Assembly (NCBI RefSeq): GCF_030269515.1
Contig: NZ_BSTM01000001.1
Coordinates: 454,491 to 518,490 of the forward strand
DNA from: Actinomadura sp. NBRC 104412
GTDB lineage: Bacteria; Actinomycetota; Actinomycetes; Streptosporangiales; Streptosporangiaceae
Length of the DNA stretch: 64,000 nucleotides
Direction: 5' to 3'
Under the pieces are notes generated by a model. The model had not been told where the DNA came from. It did no database searches and saw nothing but the letters and a program-made list of their open reading frames with translations. How positions within the stretch are numbered: position 1 is the stretch's first letter; each line of letters starts with the position of its first letter. Positions 60,861 through 64,000 of this stretch are shown here, in pieces. A program made the translations under genes and the position numbers.

Positions 60861-61538
60861 ATGACGGGACGACCACTTGAGGAGATCGTCGAAGCCGGCT
60901 GGGCCAAGGCCCTCGACCCGGTCGCCGAACGGATCGCGGCGATGGGCGACTTCCTGCGCGCGGAGATCGCCGCGGGCCGCCGTTACCTTCCGGCCGGACA
61001 GCACATTCTACGCGCGTTCACCCAGCCCTTCGATGAGGTGCGGGTGCTGATCGTCGGCCAGGACCCGTATCCGACGCCGGGTCATCCGGTCGGGCTCAGC
61101 TTCTCGGTCGCCCCGGACGTCCGCCCGCTGCCGGCCAGCCTGATCAACATCTTCCGCGAGTACCGCGCCGACCTCGGTTATCCGGAGCCGTCCAACGGCG
61201 ACCTCTCCCCCTGGGCGCGGCAGGGCGTCCTGCTGCTCAACAGGTCGCTCACGGTGATGCCGGGGAGACCGAACTCACACCGGGGCAAGGGCTGGGAGGA
61301 GGTCACCGCCCAGGCCATCCAGGCGCTCGCGGCGCGGGGCCGCCCGCTGGTGGCGATCCTGTGGGGACGCAACGCCCGCGACCTCAAGCCGCTGATGCCG
61401 GGCGTGCCCTGCATCGAGTCGGCCCACCCGAGTCCCATGTCGGCCGACCGCGGCTTCTTCGGCTCCCGCCCGTTCAGCCGCGCCAACCAGTTGCTCCAGC
61501 AGCAGGGCGCACCCCCTGTCGACTGGCGCCTCCCCTGA
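60861..61538 (+). CDS. ung: Uracil-DNA glycosylase, family 1
   Basis: A 225-residue UDG that excises uracil from DNA. The water-activating loop is [18 protein letters not shown] (Asp about 68), the LLLNRSLTV uracil-specificity strand follows, and the Leu-intercalation loop is [21 protein letters not shown]. The length is standard. The ATG 60861 is chosen because the in-frame sequence upstream lies in the promoter region shared with the acyltransferase. The stop codon lies inside a 19-bp direct repeat. Confidence 0.95.
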   Translation: MTGRPLEEIVEAGWAKALDPVAERIAAMGDFLRAEIAAGRRYLPAGQHILRAFTQPFDEVRVLIVGQDPYPTPGHPVGLSFSVAPDVRPLPASLINIFREYRADLGYPEPSNGDLSPWARQGVLLLNRSLTVMPGRPNSHRGKGWEEVTAQAIQALAARGRPLVAILWGRNARDLKPLMPGVPCIESAHPSPMSADRGFFGSRPFSRANQLLQQQGAPPVDWRLP

Positions 61539-61565
61539 CGCGCACCGGCGCCTTCCCTGACGCGC
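61525..61565. repeat. Near-perfect 19-bp direct repeat at the ung 3' end
   Basis: GGCGCCTCCCCTGACGCGC (61525-61543) recurs at 61547-61565 with one change (C to T), a period of 22 bp. The first copy encodes the last residues and stop of ung; the second is downstream. Confidence 0.85.
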
Positions 61566-61604
61566 TCCGCGCCATCCCCCGGGTGGCGCCGCCCCTCGGC
61601 CGCG

Positions 61605-62465
61605 CTACCCCTCGGGGAGGCTGAGCAGCACGCTGGCGAACTCGCTGGGCGCCGGAGAGCCGGGGTCCGGCAGCGGCGTGAGGCGGCGCTCGCCGTGGCT
61701 CCAGTAGACACCGGGCGCGCACGGGTCGTCGGCGTCGGCGTGCATCTCCCGGACCACGTCCGCGAAGACCGGCAGCACCTCCAGCACCGCCGTCGAGGTG
61801 ATCGGGTAGAGCAGCAGGGTGCTGTGGCAGGGGACCCCGACCAGCGCGCCGTGCCGGTTCGGCCCCGGCAGGAACTGCTCGACCTCGCTCAGCAGCGCGG
61901 ACACGTAGCGGCTTCCCGGCTTGGTCACGACCCGCACGTTCCGTCCGGGCAGCAGCGGCTGGTCGCGGACGGAGACGTCCGCCAGCTCGCGGTCGTGGGT
62001 GTTGGTCATCACATAGCCGAGCTTGCGCAGGCCCAGCAGCCCGGCACGGGCCTTGGTGAGCGGGCCGCCGTACCGGGGATGCTCGATCATCACCATGGCG
62101 TCGAAATGGTCGCCCGCCGGCACCACGACCAGGCCCTCGCGGTCGCGCGGCGCCAGCTTCGGCACGATGCGCAGCCGCAGCAGCTCGCGCACGTCGCCGA
62201 ACAGCTCCATTTCACCCACGGCCAGGAACGCCCTGTGACCGATCTCCCGCACCCACTCGTCCACCACCCGTGGCCAGGACTCCTGCGGCTCGCGGGCACA
62301 GCGCTCCAGCACCGTCCACGTGGAGGCGCGCGCCTCCGACCGGCCGACCGGCAGCACGACCTCCGAGGTGCCGGGATCGAACCAGGCGCTGGGCGCCACC
62401 ACGGGCAGCAGGTCCCGGATGAGCGCGTGCACGTCGGCGGCCGCGTCAAGCGGTTCCATGCCCAT
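61605..62465 (-). CDS. Conserved-looking cytoplasmic protein, function unknown
   Basis: A 286-residue a/b protein with no signal or membrane helix, not assigned to a family. Distinct stretches are WPRVVDEWVREIGHRAFLAV, KLAPRDREGLVVVPAGDHFD, LPGRNVRVVTKPGSRYVSAL and a C-terminal YWSHGERRLTPLPDPGSPAP. The first part (DLLPVVAPSAWFDPGT) and the repeated beta strands recall DUF1444-like proteins, but this is weak. It is divergent from the DUF5925 ATPase gene with 169 bp between them. Confidence 0.65.
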   Translation of the reverse strand: MGMEPLDAAADVHALIRDLLPVVAPSAWFDPGTSEVVLPVGRSEARASTWTVLERCAREPQESWPRVVDEWVREIGHRAFLAVGEMELFGDVRELLRLRIVPKLAPRDREGLVVVPAGDHFDAMVMIEHPRYGGPLTKARAGLLGLRKLGYVMTNTHDRELADVSVRDQPLLPGRNVRVVTKPGSRYVSALLSEVEQFLPGPNRHGALVGVPCHSTLLLYPITSTAVLEVLPVFADVVREMHADADDPCAPGVYWSHGERRLTPLPDPGSPAPSEFASVLLSLPEG

Positions 62466-62634
62466 CCCCCTTCAGCGGATCCCGTCCTCGGATACGCCGG
62501 ACTCGCCGGATCACTGGAACCACCATCTCAGAGTTCGGGCCTTCCGCGCGATCGTTCCGCACCTCGACCCTGCCGGGGAGGCCCGCCGGGTTTATTGGGT
62601 GGCGTGATCGTAGGCGTGCCGTGATCCTTGAGTT

Positions 62635-63801
62635 ATGACGGTGTCGCGTGAGAGCCCGCAGGAGATCCTGCGTCTTGTCGAGGCCCCGGGCGCGGAGGAC
62701 GCCCCGGAGGCCGGTGCGGCGATGCCGTTGGTCTTCAATCTGCACGACCGGAACTCGCCCGCCGACGTGATGGACGTGATGTCGCTGCGCCCGTTCGCGT
62801 CCGGGGAGCAGCCCTGGTCCCGCTCCACCCGGCTGGAGCACGTCAAGGCGGACGCGCCGCTGCGCCCGGAGGCGGCGCGGCTGACGCGCGTGGCGCACGA
62901 GCCCGGCAAGGAGTCGCTGCTGGCCGAGGGCGAGGGCTGGACGCTGCTGGTCAACCGCTGGAAGAACGGCGCCGCCTACCTCGCGGTGTCCGCGGTGACC
63001 GACGAGCTGGCCGAGTCGATCCTGGACGAGTGCGTCCGCGACGCCACCGACCCGCCCGAGACCGACGACACCCACGTGGAGATGGGCTTCTGGCACATGG
63101 GCGCGCACGGCCCGGTGCGCACCGAACGGGCCATCTCCGCCGACACCTGGCAGGACATCCGGCGCAACTACACCGCGCCGGTCGCCGAGGCCCTGGACCG
63201 GGTGATGGGACTGGGACGCGACGAGGTCTCCGGACGGCTCCTGCTGCTGCACGGGCCGCCCGGCACCGGCAAGACCACGGCCCTGCGCGCGCTGGCCCGG
63301 TCGTGGAACGACTGGTGCCAGGCCGACTGCGTGCTCGACCCCGAGGCGCTGTTCGGCACGCCGAGCTACCTGATGGAGGTCGCGGTCGGCGACGAGGACG
63401 AGGAGGAGCGCCGCTGGCGGCTGCTCATCCTGGAGGACTGCGACGAGCTGATCCGCGGCGAGGCCAAGCAGTCCACCGGGCAGGGCCTGTCCCGGCTGCT
63501 CAACCTCACCGACGGCATGCTGGGTCAGGGGCGGGACGTGCTGGTGGCCATCACCACCAACGAGGACCTGGCTCGCCTGCACCCGGCCGTGGTCCGTCCC
63601 GGACGGTGCCTGGCGCAGATCGAGGTGGGACGGCTGACCCGGGAGGAGTCGCTGGCCTGGCTGGACGACGCCGGCGCCGGGGAGGCTTCGCGGATCGGCC
63701 CCGAGGGCGCGACGCTGGCGGAACTGGTCGCCCTGCGCAAGGGCGAGCAGGCGCCGTCCACCGCCCAGGACACGCCACCGGCCACGGGCTTCTACCTGTA
63801 G
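62635..63801 (+). CDS. AAA-type ATPase with DUF5925 domain
   Basis: A 388-residue protein. Residues about 30-150 form the DUF5925 region (DVMDVMSLRPFASGEQPWSR, LLVNRWKNGAAYLAVSAVTD). A classical AAA module follows: Walker A HGPPGTGKTTA (about residue 205), Walker B RLLILEDCDEL, sensor LVAITTNEDL and arginine-finger region HPAVVRPGRCLAQIE. The arrangement resembles single-domain remodelling ATPases; the client is unknown. The ATG 62635 sits close to a likely short leader. It is a single gene with a repeat-rich 3' flank. Confidence 0.85.
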   Translation: MTVSRESPQEILRLVEAPGAEDAPEAGAAMPLVFNLHDRNSPADVMDVMSLRPFASGEQPWSRSTRLEHVKADAPLRPEAARLTRVAHEPGKESLLAEGEGWTLLVNRWKNGAAYLAVSAVTDELAESILDECVRDATDPPETDDTHVEMGFWHMGAHGPVRTERAISADTWQDIRRNYTAPVAEALDRVMGLGRDEVSGRLLLLHGPPGTGKTTALRALARSWNDWCQADCVLDPEALFGTPSYLMEVAVGDEDEEERRWRLLILEDCDELIRGEAKQSTGQGLSRLLNLTDGMLGQGRDVLVAITTNEDLARLHPAVVRPGRCLAQIEVGRLTREESLAWLDDAGAGEASRIGPEGATLAELVALRKGEQAPSTAQDTPPATGFYL

Positions 63802-63832
63802 CGGGCGGCCGGGGCGCGCGGGCCGCCGCCAT

Positions 63833-63871
63833 GGCTCGCGGCCGCGGCTCGCGGCCGCGGCGCGCGGCCGT
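63833..63871. repeat. Three tandem copies of a 13-bp GC unit
   Basis: GGCTCGCGGCCGC at 63833 and 63846, then GGCGCGCGGCCGT at 63859. It begins about 30 bp after the DUF5925 gene. Confidence 0.85.
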
Positions 63872-63904
63872 GGCTAGGAGCCCACTGAATAAGGCGTGGT
63901 TGGG

Positions 63905-63985
63905 GCGGGAAGGGCGCCGACAAGGCCGTCTGAGCGGCGGTTCAGGTCAGACCTCGAAGGGCCGACACGTGGTCGCCCTTCCCGC
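63905..63985. other. Long-range perfect inverted repeat at the right edge
   Basis: GCGGGAAGGGCG (63905-63916) and its exact complement CGCCCTTCCCGC (63974-63985) enclose 57 nt, which themselves contain a small hairpin (AGGT-CAG-ACCT) and a repeated GCCGACA. It could be a structured RNA, a terminator or the end of a mobile element continuing outside the window. No gene is seen in 63872-64000. Confidence 0.5.
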
Positions 63986-64000
63986 GTGGTCCAGCTTGGC

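Overview
This window is chromosomal DNA of a very high-GC Gram-positive actinomycete. Third codon positions are almost all G or C, GTG starts and 4-bp stop/start overlaps are common, and actinobacterial families recur (WXG100/type VII secretion, DUF3618, DUF993, DUF5925, family 2B encapsulin, WS/DGAT acyltransferase). A member of the Thermomonosporaceae or Streptosporangiaceae (Actinomadura-like) is a reasonable guess, but nothing here fixes the genus. There are about 53 protein genes and one tRNA, and no insertion sequence, phage or CRISPR array was seen.

Layout. 1-3.9 kb: an unusual tRNA-Pro, a holin-like/DUF3618/YihY membrane operon, an L,D-transpeptidase lipoprotein and a secreted protein ending exactly in LPVTG. 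3.9-12.1 kb: glucarate dehydratase, then a reverse-strand formate dehydrogenase operon (Cys-type catalytic subunit, Fe-S subunit, NrfD-like membrane subunit, SDR) and a divergent solute-binding lipoprotein. 12.1-20 kb: a three-subunit PaoABC-like molybdenum hydroxylase, a PucR regulator, an MFS carrier and an Ldh-family dehydrogenase. 20-32.2 kb: a LacI regulator and a long co-oriented catabolic/transport block (ABC importer, Gfo/Idh/MocA, DUF993, sugar isomerase, permease, then a secreted PQQ-type sugar dehydrogenase and a LamG protein). Matching paired operators stand before both transcription units, so this looks like one regulon. 32.2-33.3 kb: a divergent MreB paralogue.

33.5-47.2 kb is the most striking region: a type VII polymorphic toxin locus. 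It runs YbaB-like, WXG100, one 3016-residue protein, then five small cytoplasmic proteins, with a convergent Imm49 immunity gene at the end. The large protein appears to carry four enzymatic modules (two related PD-(D/E)XK-like nucleases, an ADP-ribosyltransferase and a RelA/SpoT-like synthetase). Three copies of a clan-CD-like His/Cys peptidase module are interleaved with them. The outer two copies keep His and Cys; the middle copy has lost both.

47.4-53.3 kb: galT, a small Cys-rich protein, and a polyprenyl diphosphate synthase translationally coupled to two tandem family 2B (cyclic-nucleotide-domain) encapsulin shell genes, i.e. a probable two-component protein nanocompartment with its isoprenoid cargo enzyme. 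53.3-64 kb: mostly housekeeping and accessory genes (MFS carrier, lpd, dimethylargininase with a Nudix-like partner, WS/DGAT acyltransferase, uracil-DNA glycosylase, DUF5925 ATPase). Short tandem repeats sit at several gene 3' ends, and a long-range inverted repeat lies at the right edge.
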